Shown here: positions 19,016 through 27,756 of the stretch, in pieces | Layout: each line of letters begins with the position of its first letter | Position numbering within the stretch: position 1 is the first letter of the stretch | Source: JAFGXT01 sp963677165 | Lineage (GTDB): Bacteria > Verrucomicrobiota > Lentisphaeria > Victivallales > SZUA-371 | Direction of reading: 5' to 3' | DNA length: 64,000 nucleotides | Assembly: GCA_963677165.2 (NCBI GenBank) | Contig: CAXXSX010000002.1 | Coordinates: 1,488,001 to 1,552,000, forward strand | The notes under the pieces: generated by a model | The model's input: the letters and a program-made list of their open reading frames with translations, nothing else | What the model was told of the DNA's origin: nothing | The model's database searches: none | Translations under genes and position numbers: made by a program

Positions 19016-19987
19016 CTAAATTTTTTTCACTGAATATCGTTCTATTAATTCACTTTCCAATACAATATTAGTTACCTCCTGAAGATTACCGGTGATAATT
19101 TCCTGTACTCTATCTACAATCAACTTACACATCTTATTGAAAGGTTGAGAAATGACAGTCAGAGGCGGTTCCATATATTTTTGAACGGGATTAACCTCTG
19201 TCGTAATAAGGGAAATATCATCTGGTATTCGTTTATTTAAAGTTCGTTGAAGAAAATACGGTAATTCCAGTGCATTTTCTTCTGAACAGTTAATAATGGC
19301 AGTTGCTTCATTTCGGAAGATAATTTCAGTTATTTCATGCAAAGGCTTTTCGGTGCTGTAAAGAATTAATTTTTCATTCACCGGGATATTGGCCTGCTCA
19401 TGAGTTTTTATAAAACCTTCTAAACGTTTTCTGCTTCCCCAGTTTCTGGACCGCCCTTCTAGAAAAGCTATTTTCCTATGTCCCATTTTGAACAGATATT
19501 CTACAGCTACTTGCATTTGCTTAATGTGGTCAATAGATATACTGTGAAATCCATATTCAGACATTGGATAATTGACTGTAATAACCGGCAGATTGAATTC
19601 CTGAAGGCGTATCAGACTTTCTTTATTGAAAATAATACCAATCAATGCATCATATGAAATTAATTTTACATAATCAAGATCTTCCTCGTCAATTAATTCC
19701 ATTACAAGACCAAGTTGTTTGAGTTCTTTTGCCAAATATACCATTAACATTCCCGCATAACCTACCGGATCAAAGCGACTCATTTCACCAACAATTACTC
19801 CAATCGTTCTCACTCGTTTATTTGGAATGAAACCTAAAGAACGTGACACTTTTATTACTTCTTTGGTTACCGATTCGCTTATATTGGTATTGCCGTTGAG
19901 TACTCTTGATACTGTACTTGGAGCAATGCCAATATTTTTTGATATGTCATATATCGATATACTTTTTCGATTACACGATTTCTGCAT
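19016..19987 (-). CDS. LacI family transcriptional regulator
   Basis: A 323-residue repressor from the ATG at 19987; an earlier in-frame TTG at 20053 would overlap the operator. SIYDISKNIGIAPSTVSRVL is the LacI helix-turn-helix and NGNTNIS the start of the hinge region. The remainder is a periplasmic-binding-like sensor, with TIGVIVGEMSRF, FNLPVITVNYPMSEYG (effector-type loop) and GHRKIAFLEGRSRNW. It is the first gene of cassette A and probably represses it and itself through the two palindromes at 20048-20085. The inducer is unknown but likely a sugar from the glycan handled by the downstream secreted proteins. Confidence 0.93.
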   Translation of the reverse strand: MQKSCNRKSISIYDISKNIGIAPSTVSRVLNGNTNISESVTKEVIKVSRSLGFIPNKRVRTIGVIVGEMSRFDPVGYAGMLMVYLAKELKQLGLVMELIDEEDLDYVKLISYDALIGIIFNKESLIRLQEFNLPVITVNYPMSEYGFHSISIDHIKQMQVAVEYLFKMGHRKIAFLEGRSRNWGSRKRLEGFIKTHEQANIPVNEKLILYSTEKPLHEITEIIFRNEATAIINCSEENALELPYFLQRTLNKRIPDDISLITTEVNPVQKYMEPPLTVISQPFNKMCKLIVDRVQEIITGNLQEVTNIVLESELIERYSVKKI

Positions 19988-20047
19988 GCTATAGCCCTGC
20001 GTTTGAACAATTTCTACTTCTTTTCGTTGTATGATAAAAACATTATA

Positions 20048-20085
20048 ATGCAATAAATTGCATTAGTCAAGCAATTTATTGCATT
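20048..20085 (-). promoter_or_regulatory. Twin LacI-type operators upstream of the LacI gene
   Basis: ATGCAATAAATTGCAT at 20048-20063 and GCAATTTATTGCAT at 20071-20084 are near-perfect palindromes and reverse complements of one another. Their centres are about 21 bp apart (two helical turns), so two dimers would sit on the same DNA face. They lie 60-100 bp upstream of the LacI start, suiting autoregulation of cassette A. Confidence 0.65.
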
Positions 20086-20206
20086 GCTAGCAAAAATCCA
20101 ATAAATTTCTAATATTACCTATTGGTTGCGTTCATTGAAAAATACGTCCTATGTTCCCCAAATAGGTTCAAACTATTTCTGTTTCTTTTGTTATGGAAAA
20201 ATAAGG

Positions 20207-20366
20207 ACTTGGGGATACAAGAAAAATAATATTCGTGAGGGATTTGATTTGTTCCATGTTCTTTGTGTCGAAAAGAACTATTTTTTTACCTAAAACAGCT
20301 TTGGGCGCTTCTGTTTTTATCATATGATATAGCATATTTAGAGCTCAATCTAATTTTTGCTTCATA
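20207..20366. repeat. Copy 1 of a duplicated ~160-bp segment
   Basis: This stretch, running from ACTTGGGGATACAAGAAAA through a hairpin and into the last codons of the minus-strand gene ending at 20345, is closely matched at 36182-36342. The conserved part includes the hairpin arms GTTCTTT and AAAGAAC at 20258-20278 with a T7 run right after them. Similarity continues through the gene's last codons (MKQKLD-stop here, MEKKFD-stop in the other copy). It therefore duplicates a gene end with its flank. Confidence 0.75.
20258..20287 (+). terminator. Terminator-like hairpin, plus-strand orientation
   Basis: GTTCTTT pairs with AAAGAAC over a 7-base loop (20258-20278), followed by TA and seven Ts (20281-20287). 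The T tract is on the plus strand, although both flanking genes are on the minus strand. It may block antisense transcription into the 20345-25181 operon. The same structure is kept at 36233-36262. Confidence 0.45.
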
Positions 20367-22090
20367 CGGAAAATCTGGGCGGTGACACCTGCGGCATCAT
20401 ACTGATAACCGTGGGCCTCAATATGATAACCGAAGCGCTTATCAGCTTCCAGAATTGGCAGAACGGCTTTCAGATGGGCAATTTCATCGGTGATGATTTG
20501 TTTGAATACCGGTAGGCATTCCGCCGTCCAGTTTTTCCTCAGACGGTAGACTTTACAGAAATTAGCCGCGCTGCGGAAGGCACGACCACATACTTCGGCG
20601 GTATTCTGTTCCTCTTGTGCATGACTGCTGTTTCCAGCTGCTGCGGAAAACTGTTCAACCCCGTTCAACCATTTAGCTGCCAGTTGATCAAGTCCGGAAA
20701 TCACTTCGTTAATCGTATAGTCCGCTAGAGCCGCAGCCATATCATCACCGCGTTCGTCAAGCAGCCAGGAACGTCCGACAGGCTTGCCGTTCAACGGGCC
20801 TGGCTCCATCGGTAAAATAAAGGAAAAGTTAATCGGGCCTGAATAGAGGAACGAACTGGAAAATGGATAAAAGTTCATTGCGTCGCCGAATTTCAACCAT
20901 GCGGCTGCAACCCCCTCGGGATTACAACCGGGAAAATATTCAGCGGCAAACGCACAAAGAGCATCTTCCTGAATTGCAGGAAAACGTCCTGACAAAAAGG
21001 CATTGAAACCGGCGGTATTAGCGGTAATCATATTGCCAAAATTCCAGCAGCCCATGAATCCGGCTAAGTTCAACCGGCGTAACGTATCGGCTTTGATAAA
21101 CACATTTTCCATCACCGGCAGGTTAGGCACGGTTGCCAATTCATGGGTTGTGCCGAACTGCAGTTTAGCCATTACTTTCAGACCACGTTTTTTCGCCGCC
21201 TCCAGCGATTCCATGAACTGTTCCGAGGGTCCGGCATATCCCAGCGAATATTCATTGATTTCCTGGTCTTTTCCGAGAATTGTCTTGTGACCGCCACGTT
21301 CGAAGTCGACCAGCAGAATAACATCCTTTGGCAAGGCTGAGATAATTTCACTGCAGGGAGATGGCACGTAAAACGTCCAGGACCAGTTCCAGGCAATAAC
21401 TGCTATATCCGGTGATACCGAGCGGATACCGTCACGCAGCAGTTGAATTAGTTCCGCAACCACTGATTCCGGCTTTCGCTGAGCACAGCGAGGGCATTCG
21501 ATTTTCGCGTCGATAAAACTGCCGTCCGCCTGCATGATCCGTCCACGTCGTCCCCAGCAATGAGAGGGATACTCCGAAGCGGAAATTAAAATAACTCCGC
21601 CCAGCTCGGGAATTTTTTCCGCCAGTTCAGCAGCGGCCTGATAGAGATAAGTTTTAACCTCGGTTGTCGAAGGGCACAATGAAAGCATCTCAAGCTTGTG
21701 TCCAGCCTCATCCTCCAATACTTCCTGCTGTCCGGCAACCTCCCGGTGATTTTTCCAGAAAGGATCGTCTGCCGGAAGGGCTCGGAATGGTTGACAGTAC
21801 ATGAAAACCCAGAGTCCATGCCGGACCGCCTTTTGTATTAAAGCATTAAGCTGCTGTTGATGAAGTTCCGCGTCCGCTCCAAGTTCCGGGAATATTTCCG
21901 TACGCACCACGGTATTGAGATTGCCGTGAACCCAGATGGCGTTGAAACCGGAAGCGGCGATTTTCGCCAGCTCGTCATCGGAATAGGCGTCAACGGCAGT
22001 AACCGTTTCTTCCTTCCACGGATCGGGATGTTTTTGAAAACACCCGAAATTGCTCTGCGGTGAACGCCAGATGCGGATTGTATCGTTCAT
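20345..22090 (-). CDS. Putative glycosidase-like TIM-barrel protein
   Basis: A 581-residue protein without a signal peptide. The ATG at 22090 is preceded by GGGAG; one codon earlier is an unsupported TTG. The first ~330 residues look like a glycosidase barrel: FNAIWVHGNLNTVVRTEIFP, then a GLWVFMYCQPFRALP strand, GGVILISASEYPSH, a Cys pair in IECPRCAQRK, and VIAWNWSWTF. ISASEYPSH may hold an acidic catalytic residue. A helical C-terminal region follows. Layout suggests a GH20-like hexosaminidase or related enzyme, but I do not recognise a named family. It is last in the operon with the M24 homologue and the polysaccharide deacetylase. Confidence 0.55.
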   Translation of the reverse strand: MNDTIRIWRSPQSNFGCFQKHPDPWKEETVTAVDAYSDDELAKIAASGFNAIWVHGNLNTVVRTEIFPELGADAELHQQQLNALIQKAVRHGLWVFMYCQPFRALPADDPFWKNHREVAGQQEVLEDEAGHKLEMLSLCPSTTEVKTYLYQAAAELAEKIPELGGVILISASEYPSHCWGRRGRIMQADGSFIDAKIECPRCAQRKPESVVAELIQLLRDGIRSVSPDIAVIAWNWSWTFYVPSPCSEIISALPKDVILLVDFERGGHKTILGKDQEINEYSLGYAGPSEQFMESLEAAKKRGLKVMAKLQFGTTHELATVPNLPVMENVFIKADTLRRLNLAGFMGCWNFGNMITANTAGFNAFLSGRFPAIQEDALCAFAAEYFPGCNPEGVAAAWLKFGDAMNFYPFSSSFLYSGPINFSFILPMEPGPLNGKPVGRSWLLDERGDDMAAALADYTINEVISGLDQLAAKWLNGVEQFSAAAGNSSHAQEEQNTAEVCGRAFRSAANFCKVYRLRKNWTAECLPVFKQIITDEIAHLKAVLPILEADKRFGYHIEAHGYQYDAAGVTAQIFRMKQKLD

Positions 22091-22107
22091 CAACTGCGGC
22101 TCCCTGA

Positions 22108-23262
22108 TTACAGTTCAATCATCTTCATGAATTTTGACGACATCTTTTCCACGCCGCCGGGTTTGACGATTACGCCGTTTTCCCAGCGTAGGCCAAAGTC
22201 CTTGTCGGCAAAAAAGGTATCTACCTGAAACGTCATATTTTCCTGCAGGTCGAAGGTTGAAGTCGATTCCATCCAGGGCTGTTCGACCTCCATCATACCG
22301 ATGGAATGGCAAGGTCCGTACAACATAAACTGTCCGAATCCTTGTGCCTTGACCCAATTTTCATATTCTTCGACTACGGCAGCAGCGGCTTTTCCGGCGG
22401 CCATCAGTTCCATTGTCTTAATATGTGCCTCCAGTCCGAATTCCGCAAGCTGTTTCTGATTTTCCGGAAGCTTTCCGATTGAGATCGGAAGCCCAACGCT
22501 GGAAGAGTAACCGCCGACACGCGCTCCGATATTAAGCTGAATGATTTCGTTGGCCTGGATTTTTTTATCAATCGGACGACAGATCGCATTATTGGTACGC
22601 GGACCGCTGAAGCAGTAAAGCGCATGGCCTTCATATTCGCCGCCGTGTTTGTAGATTTCGCGCTGGGCGATACCGATTACCTGAAACTCGGTCATTCCCG
22701 GTTTCATTTCATTCAAAATCGCTTCGACGGCGATTTCACTGATTTCAAACGCGCGCCGCATGCAATTGAGCTCCGTTTCGGTCTTGACGTAACGCAGTGG
22801 GAGAAATGTATGGTCGGCTTTAATCAGTTCCACTCCGGGAAGGTCACGTTTCAAAGCATCAAGTACCGGCAGCGGGGTGATCGCATAGCTGACGATTCCC
22901 AGTTTTCTTACCGGACCGCAGCCCGACTGCTTGATAACGTCGGGGTAATGCGCAACAGGAATACCGGGATAGTTTGGTTCGGCAGATTCTCGGTATTCAA
23001 CCATCTTGCAGATATCAGGAATGACACTGCGCCCAATCGCGTAATTTTCGCTTTCCGGTCCGATGATCAGAACCGGTTTGCCCTGTGCGGGAACGAATAC
23101 AGCGGCAGCTTCAAAAGTCGGCCAGTATTCGGTCAGATAGCGGACATTTGCAAAGTCGGCTTCATTGGCGTGAACCAGCGCGGCATCCAGTCCGGCTTCT
23201 CTGAGGTTGGACTGGAACATAGCAATTCGATTTAAATATTCTTGTTTGGGAATAGAGTACAT
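22108..23262 (-). CDS. Creatinase/M24-family protein lacking canonical metal ligands
   Basis: A 384-residue pita-bread-fold protein. Residues 1-150 are a creatinase-type N-terminal domain (LREAGLDAALVHANEADFAN), and 155-384 the M24 fold. In metallo-M24 enzymes two Asp ligands lie in a DxG..xGYxSD motif; here it reads LNIGARVGGYSSSVG, so the positions are Asn244 and Ser255. CHSIGMMEVEQP and GLRWENGVIVKPGG keep some other family residues. This matches the metal-independent creatinase branch rather than aminopeptidase P. It may hydrolyse a C-N bond in a sugar-linked compound. GGAG precedes the start, overlapping the stop of the deacetylase gene. Confidence 0.75.
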   Translation of the reverse strand: MYSIPKQEYLNRIAMFQSNLREAGLDAALVHANEADFANVRYLTEYWPTFEAAAVFVPAQGKPVLIIGPESENYAIGRSVIPDICKMVEYRESAEPNYPGIPVAHYPDVIKQSGCGPVRKLGIVSYAITPLPVLDALKRDLPGVELIKADHTFLPLRYVKTETELNCMRRAFEISEIAVEAILNEMKPGMTEFQVIGIAQREIYKHGGEYEGHALYCFSGPRTNNAICRPIDKKIQANEIIQLNIGARVGGYSSSVGLPISIGKLPENQKQLAEFGLEAHIKTMELMAAGKAAAAVVEEYENWVKAQGFGQFMLYGPCHSIGMMEVEQPWMESTSTFDLQENMTFQVDTFFADKDFGLRWENGVIVKPGGVEKMSSKFMKMIEL

Positions 23263-23271
23263 GATTGTCTC

Positions 23272-24150
23272 CTATAGTTTAATTTGTTTGGACTGATAAA
23301 ATTCGGCATTGAGTTTTTTCAGTTCGGTCAACATCAGGTCGAACTGTTCGGCGGCATAACTGCCGCAATTTTTTATAATGAACGGATCCGGCAATACGGC
23401 TCCTTCTCCGTAGTGGATCAAACCTTCTTTCATAGGCCAGAATTCCCATGGATGAAAATAAAAGCACAGGAATGGTTCAACCTGTTTTCGATGGCAGAAC
23501 TCGATATATCCGTTTATGTGCTGCATTAGCTCAACGGCTCCGGCAGTTCGAAATAGCGGCCACTGGTCACGATCGCGTCCGAATTCATCTTGTGACACCA
23601 TAGCCATGTCAGCAAAGTTTGGCAGCTCGATCAAACGCATGTTTCCTGCCTTCGTCCAGTCCGATGTATCCGGATGATACGGAGTCAGCCGGTCCTTGTA
23701 AAAATACATCGGATAGCTGGCGTCGGTCAGGTATCCGAGCTCTTCCAACGCATTTACCACTGCGGTTGAACCGAACAGCCGCGGACAACGGAACGACTTC
23801 GGGCGTTCCCCTGCAATTTCTTCAACCCATTCCGTTGCTAATCGAATTCGATTCGGAACTTCTTCCGGAAGAATCGGCATCATGCCGGGTATTTCAAACA
23901 ATGAATCTCCGATCGTTTCATGAAACAGCGTATGGCAGCCGATTTCGTGACCGGCATCTTTTACTGCTTCAACTGTTCCGGGGTTTTTCCGGGCCGCGTC
24001 GCCGGTAAAGAAAAAAGTTCCGGTAATACCATGTTTTTTCAATAAATCCAGAATAACCGGAGTTCCGTTGACCAGCCCGTCATACCAGGGGGTCCAACTG
24101 CCGATGTCGGTTTCCATATCGAAACCGAGTACTACTTTAATTTTATCCAT
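23272..24150 (-). CDS. Polysaccharide deacetylase family protein
   Basis: A 292-residue NodB-fold protein. The ATG at 24150 is chosen because AGGAAAT precedes it and it lies two bases after the upstream gene's stop; an earlier in-frame ATG would overlap that gene. GFDMETDIGSW carries the catalytic-type Asp pair and ITGTFFFTGDAARK follows. AGHEIGCHTLFHET supplies the HxxxH zinc motif. FRCPRLFG and LCFYFHPWEFWP supply the later Arg and His motifs. There is no signal peptide, so it probably deacetylates an imported oligosaccharide or removes another carbon-nitrogen-linked group. It is in a four-gene operon opposite the GntR/LacI regulator. Confidence 0.85.
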   Translation of the reverse strand: MDKIKVVLGFDMETDIGSWTPWYDGLVNGTPVILDLLKKHGITGTFFFTGDAARKNPGTVEAVKDAGHEIGCHTLFHETIGDSLFEIPGMMPILPEEVPNRIRLATEWVEEIAGERPKSFRCPRLFGSTAVVNALEELGYLTDASYPMYFYKDRLTPYHPDTSDWTKAGNMRLIELPNFADMAMVSQDEFGRDRDQWPLFRTAGAVELMQHINGYIEFCHRKQVEPFLCFYFHPWEFWPMKEGLIHYGEGAVLPDPFIIKNCGSYAAEQFDLMLTELKKLNAEFYQSKQIKL

Positions 24151-24152
24151 TA

Positions 24153-25181
24153 TTATTTCCTCAATATTGCTGCCGGTATTTGAAAACAGCCTTGCAGACA
24201 AGCCTCCAGTTGTTCCGGCATTCCTTTAAAAATCAGCGTTTCCGACCACAGTCGGCTGCATATTCCGCGTTCTTGACTGTCCAGTTGCAACGGCGCAATG
24301 GTTTCGAGTTCGAAAAAGTTCAGCTCCCCCCCATTGAATATGCTGTATGAGTCGGCAGCGGAGTATGGTCCGCGAGGCTGGTCATTGTCCGCAATATTAA
24401 AATACAGTCCGCCGTCCTGCCGCCAGGCGCGCCTTATTATCAGCAGCGACCGCTGACGGTCATATGCTCCAATCAGTTCCGGGTAGGCCTGCTGATCAAG
24501 TCCGATTTGAAAACGTTCGCTACTGCCAAGTTCCAGCCGGAAAATATGTCCGTTACATTGCAGACGGGTTCCCGGATTGCCGTAATAATCACAATTGACG
24601 GCAGTCTTTGCGTCAGTTCCGCATCGGCCGAAGGAAATTACGCCATCGCCTCCGGGGAATTGCTCCAATGACCATGCGCAAAATAACGTTTGATCTGTGC
24701 ATATCGGATTAATAGCTTGCAGTTCATCCAGAGTGCAATAGGCTACTGCCTTTAATTTGTATTTCCGGGTGATATTGCCGATATCCGTCGGCATAACAGT
24801 ACGTCGAAAGTCCAGTTCTACAGTCGTATTTTTCCGATTTCGCAGAAGAATTCTTTTGCCGACGACAATCCGATTGGCTTGGGACTCCACAGTTTCGGTT
24901 GGTTGTGAGTTGATAGCCGGTTGAACCAGCCAGTCGGTTTCCGGCAGGTAGTTAAACGCAAAATCACCACCTTCGGGTCCAGGCCACAACGAATTACCGC
25001 CAATATTATTGAACTGGTCAGATGCTGGATGTGCCGCCAGTTCGACATTAAATCGATGAACCAGTGTTCCGTCCAGCTGGCAGAAAATCCGTCCCTGCAA
25101 GTGGTTTGACACACCGATTGCTCCGTCTCCAGACTGCATAACCAATAATTCCGGGTCAATATAATCTAAGAATTCAGACAT
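24153..25181 (-). CDS. DUF6786-like beta-sandwich protein of unknown function
   Basis: A 342-residue protein and first gene of a four-gene operon. The ATG at 25181 has AGGAAT upstream; a longer start at 25229 would run into the promoter region. GGNSLWPGPEGGDFAFNYLP resembles the 'GPEGGQF' segment of DUF6786 proteins, and most of the chain looks like antiparallel beta strands (KRILLRNRKNTTVELDFRR, FRLELGSSERFQIG). Such folds often bind or epimerise sugars (galactose-mutarotase-like), but no catalytic residues are recognised. Co-transcription with the deacetylase, M24 homologue and TIM-barrel gene suggests a shared intracellular glycan pathway. Confidence 0.5.
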   Translation of the reverse strand: MSEFLDYIDPELLVMQSGDGAIGVSNHLQGRIFCQLDGTLVHRFNVELAAHPASDQFNNIGGNSLWPGPEGGDFAFNYLPETDWLVQPAINSQPTETVESQANRIVVGKRILLRNRKNTTVELDFRRTVMPTDIGNITRKYKLKAVAYCTLDELQAINPICTDQTLFCAWSLEQFPGGDGVISFGRCGTDAKTAVNCDYYGNPGTRLQCNGHIFRLELGSSERFQIGLDQQAYPELIGAYDRQRSLLIIRRAWRQDGGLYFNIADNDQPRGPYSAADSYSIFNGGELNFFELETIAPLQLDSQERGICSRLWSETLIFKGMPEQLEACLQGCFQIPAAILRK

Positions 25182-25266
25182 AGTTATTCCTGTCTTGTTT
25201 TGTTCTGTAAAAATTATAATAGACTCCAATGTTTAAATCAAGATAAAAAAACAAAAAACTTTAAAA

Positions 25267-25331
25267 TTAATTATATCGATACTTGAAATATCATGCATAA
25301 AATATAATATAAACTATATCGATATAATTAA
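25267..25331. promoter_or_regulatory. Pair of ATCGAT-centred operators in a divergent promoter region
   Basis: TTAATTATATCGATA (25267-25281) and TATCGATATAATTAA (25317-25331) form a perfect 15-bp inverted repeat. Each contains its own palindrome around ATCGAT, with centres at 25277.5 and 25320.5, 43 bp apart (about four turns). They lie between the start of the operon at 25181 and the GntR/LacI gene at 25346, so one regulator could control both directions. Confidence 0.65.
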
Positions 25332-25345
25332 ATGCAGGATGAATA

Positions 25346-26392
25346 ATGAATCGCGGAAAACCGGAAAAATACCTGGCACTGGCGGAATCCATAAGGCACT
25401 ATATTCAGGAAAATAAACTGAGAAAAAACGACATGCTGCCATCTGAACGACAAATGGCGGAAATGTTCGGTGTTAATCATCTGACCCTACGGAAAGCATT
25501 ACAGTTGCTGGTACAGGAAAAAATCATCTACAAGGAACCCAGCATAGGAAATTTTGTCGGCTCCCGTCCCAATTCGGGCAAAGGGAAACAAATGATCGGT
25601 TTGATATTTCCCGACCATGAAATTTACTATTACAACATCTTTGCCGAACTGGAAGAACGGCTGACATCGGCAGGACTGCATCCTGTGATCCACCTGACTC
25701 ATAACAGCCGCAAGAAAGAAGAAGATATTCTGGATTTCATTGAGGAACAGGAATTCGCGGCATTGCTGGCGGTTCCTAATCCGGCATGTGCCGAACGATA
25801 TGAGAGGTTATCATTACCGGTGATCTATTTTGATGTTTTTTTGCCGGACTCAACTTCTCCACATATAATTTCCGATGATTATGAAGGAGCTGCAATGGCA
25901 ACACGTCATCTCCTCAGCCTCGGACATACTGCCATTGCGCATATCGGCAGCATGTATGACCGTACGGCACAGCTGAGGCGTGACGGTTTGGCGGATACGC
26001 TGAACAAGGCCGGGATTAATCTGCCGGATGAATACTGCAAAGCCAAGGAACCAACCAGACAATGGGGGTATTCCGCTGCAAATGAACTATTCCATCTGCC
26101 CAAACCGCCAACCGCGATATTATGCGGTAACGATACCATTGCAGCCGGGGTTCGGCGTTACTGTTTTGAACACCAAATTGATATCCCGGCTCGGTGTTCA
26201 CTGATCGGGTTCGGAAACACACCGGTCGCCGAGGACCTTGACCTGACCAGCATTGATCAGCATGCCGACAAAATTGCTGCGGCTTTATGGAATCTGCTAC
26301 GCCGAAAACTCGACGGCGACGATATCCAGCCGGAAACGGTCATCCCCACCTCTCTGGTACTGCGTGGCAGTACCGGTACATCCATTTATTGA
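25346..26392 (+). CDS. GntR-type HTH / LacI-type sensor hybrid regulator
   Basis: A 348-residue one-component regulator. Residues about 8-75 are a GntR winged helix (LPSERQMAEMFGVNHLTLRK, then a GNFVGSR wing). The remainder is a LacI-type sugar-binding domain: MIGLIFPDHEIYYYN, HIISDDYEGAAMATRHLLSL, HTAIAHIGSMYD and TAILCGNDTIAAGVRRY. It reads away from the operon starting at 25181 and shares a promoter region with two palindromes, so it likely represses that operon and itself. AGGATG precedes the start. The recognition helix (GVNHLTLR) is nearly identical to that of the regulator at 36496. Confidence 0.92.
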   Translation: MNRGKPEKYLALAESIRHYIQENKLRKNDMLPSERQMAEMFGVNHLTLRKALQLLVQEKIIYKEPSIGNFVGSRPNSGKGKQMIGLIFPDHEIYYYNIFAELEERLTSAGLHPVIHLTHNSRKKEEDILDFIEEQEFAALLAVPNPACAERYERLSLPVIYFDVFLPDSTSPHIISDDYEGAAMATRHLLSLGHTAIAHIGSMYDRTAQLRRDGLADTLNKAGINLPDEYCKAKEPTRQWGYSAANELFHLPKPPTAILCGNDTIAAGVRRYCFEHQIDIPARCSLIGFGNTPVAEDLDLTSIDQHADKIAAALWNLLRRKLDGDDIQPETVIPTSLVLRGSTGTSIY

Positions 26393-26529
26393 TCTTATGG
26401 GTTCTCTAAAGTTGGTTTCGAAATGAAAAAACAACATACTCTGATCCGTGTGACTGGTATTTGTGCGCTACGAAATAAGTTAGTGATTACCCCTAAAAGT
26501 TTTTTATTGAAATAAATAGACTTTTCCTA

Positions 26530-26580
26530 TTGACAAATCATTCTAGATTTGATAGAATGTTATTAAATCATTCTAGAATG
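26530..26580 (+). promoter_or_regulatory. Promoter with embedded CATTCTAGAATG operator
   Basis: TTGACA (26530-26535), a 17-bp spacer and TAGAAT (26553-26558) form a near-consensus sigma-70 promoter. AAATCATTCTAGA occurs twice, at 26535-26547 and 26565-26577. The second copy lies in the perfect 12-bp palindrome CATTCTAGAATG (26569-26580), and a half-site TAGAATG overlaps the -10 box. A repressor here would block the polymerase. The GntR regulator gene starts at 26609. Confidence 0.65.
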
Positions 26581-26608
26581 CATTTTATAAAAGAAATTAC
26601 AGGAAAAC

Positions 26609-27703
26609 ATGGCCAGAAAGAATAAAAGCAATGAGTTAGCAGAGATGCTTCGGTATCAGATTGTTTCAGGACGCTTACGGCCCGGGGACCAACTGGAAGC
26701 AATCGTGAAACTGGCAAAACGCTATGAAACAACCGTGGCAACAGTCAGCAAAGCTTTGGAAAGTTTGGAACAGAGCGGTTATGTCGAACGATTTGCCGGA
26801 AAAGGAGTTTTTGTTAGAAAAAAACAGGAATGCCGTCTGGCGCTGGTTCTTGATTCCGGAGCGTGGGATCATGATTCAGCCAGCATAACTTTTATTCCTA
26901 TTTTGTTAAATGAACTGGAAAAAATGAGTCAGGCGGAAAATTGGACATATGAATTATTTTTCAGCGTTGATTCACTGCTATCAGCTCAAAGTTTTTTACT
27001 AAAGCTGGCACAAAATGCTTTTGATGCCGTCTTGATCGGCAGCAATTGGCTGGCTGACAATGCCGCAAAAATTTTTGCTGAAAAATCAGTTTTAACTGTT
27101 GGGGTTTATCCCTTTAAAAAACTGGAATATTCCATTTCTTTCGATCTTTATGAAATGGTTCGCAGTGCCGTTCTGGAACTGGACCATCATAACTGCCGGC
27201 AAATTGCTCTGGTCGACAGTAATAAAGATCAATCATGGTCCAAGTTGCCGGAAGCCACAGCCAACGGTTATGCAGAAGGAATGAAACAGATCGGGCAATG
27301 GCAAAATCCGCAGCTCCATCTAAAAGTTCCTATTTCACAAGCCGGAGGATATCAGGCCTTTGAAAAACTGCTAGGCCTGTGTCGGAACTCCCGTCCGTTC
27401 GGAATCATCAGTATTGACTCAATGATTACACTTGGAATTATTCAAGCCGTGCTGTCTTCAGGGTTGAAGATTGGCGAGGATGTGATCATTGTTACTCATG
27501 CAAACCATGGATGTGGAGCCGCTCAATTTACTGTTCCTATTATTCGATATGAATATTCAGTTCATCTTCATATGGAACGGATTGCTGCCTTGATAAAACA
27601 GTATACAGATGGACAACGGCTTCAGTCCGGTGTTTATCTTCTGCCTCCCAAAAGGTCTATTTCGGCCCCACAGGAAACCTTGGTTCCTGTGATGTCCGAT
27701 TAA
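26609..27703 (+). CDS. GntR-type HTH / LacI-type sensor hybrid regulator
   Basis: A 364-residue regulator heading cassette B. Residues about 5-75 form a GntR winged helix (LRYQIVSGRLRPGDQLEAIV, LAKRYETTVATVSKALESL, GKGVFVRK). The remainder is a periplasmic-binding-like domain, with CRLALVLDSGAWDHDS, FDAVLIGSNWLAD and a ...GIISIDSMITLGIIQ segment. AGGAAAA precedes the ATG. The upstream promoter carries a palindromic operator over the -10 box, so autoregulation and control of the downstream pseudopilin, DUF4838, ADP-ribosylglycohydrolase and GH106-like genes is inferred. It differs from the other two GntR hybrids in its recognition helix, so it should recognise another site. Confidence 0.9.
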   Translation: MARKNKSNELAEMLRYQIVSGRLRPGDQLEAIVKLAKRYETTVATVSKALESLEQSGYVERFAGKGVFVRKKQECRLALVLDSGAWDHDSASITFIPILLNELEKMSQAENWTYELFFSVDSLLSAQSFLLKLAQNAFDAVLIGSNWLADNAAKIFAEKSVLTVGVYPFKKLEYSISFDLYEMVRSAVLELDHHNCRQIALVDSNKDQSWSKLPEATANGYAEGMKQIGQWQNPQLHLKVPISQAGGYQAFEKLLGLCRNSRPFGIISIDSMITLGIIQAVLSSGLKIGEDVIIVTHANHGCGAAQFTVPIIRYEYSVHLHMERIAALIKQYTDGQRLQSGVYLLPPKRSISAPQETLVPVMSD

Positions 27704-27756
27704 TAATAGAGAATTCAGGTAATAATATAAAAACTAATAACAAGGAAGAGAAAATC

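Noticed and set aside
22624..23235. 203-codon plus-strand frame
   Set aside because: Antisense to the M24-family gene, which has clear motifs and a good start.
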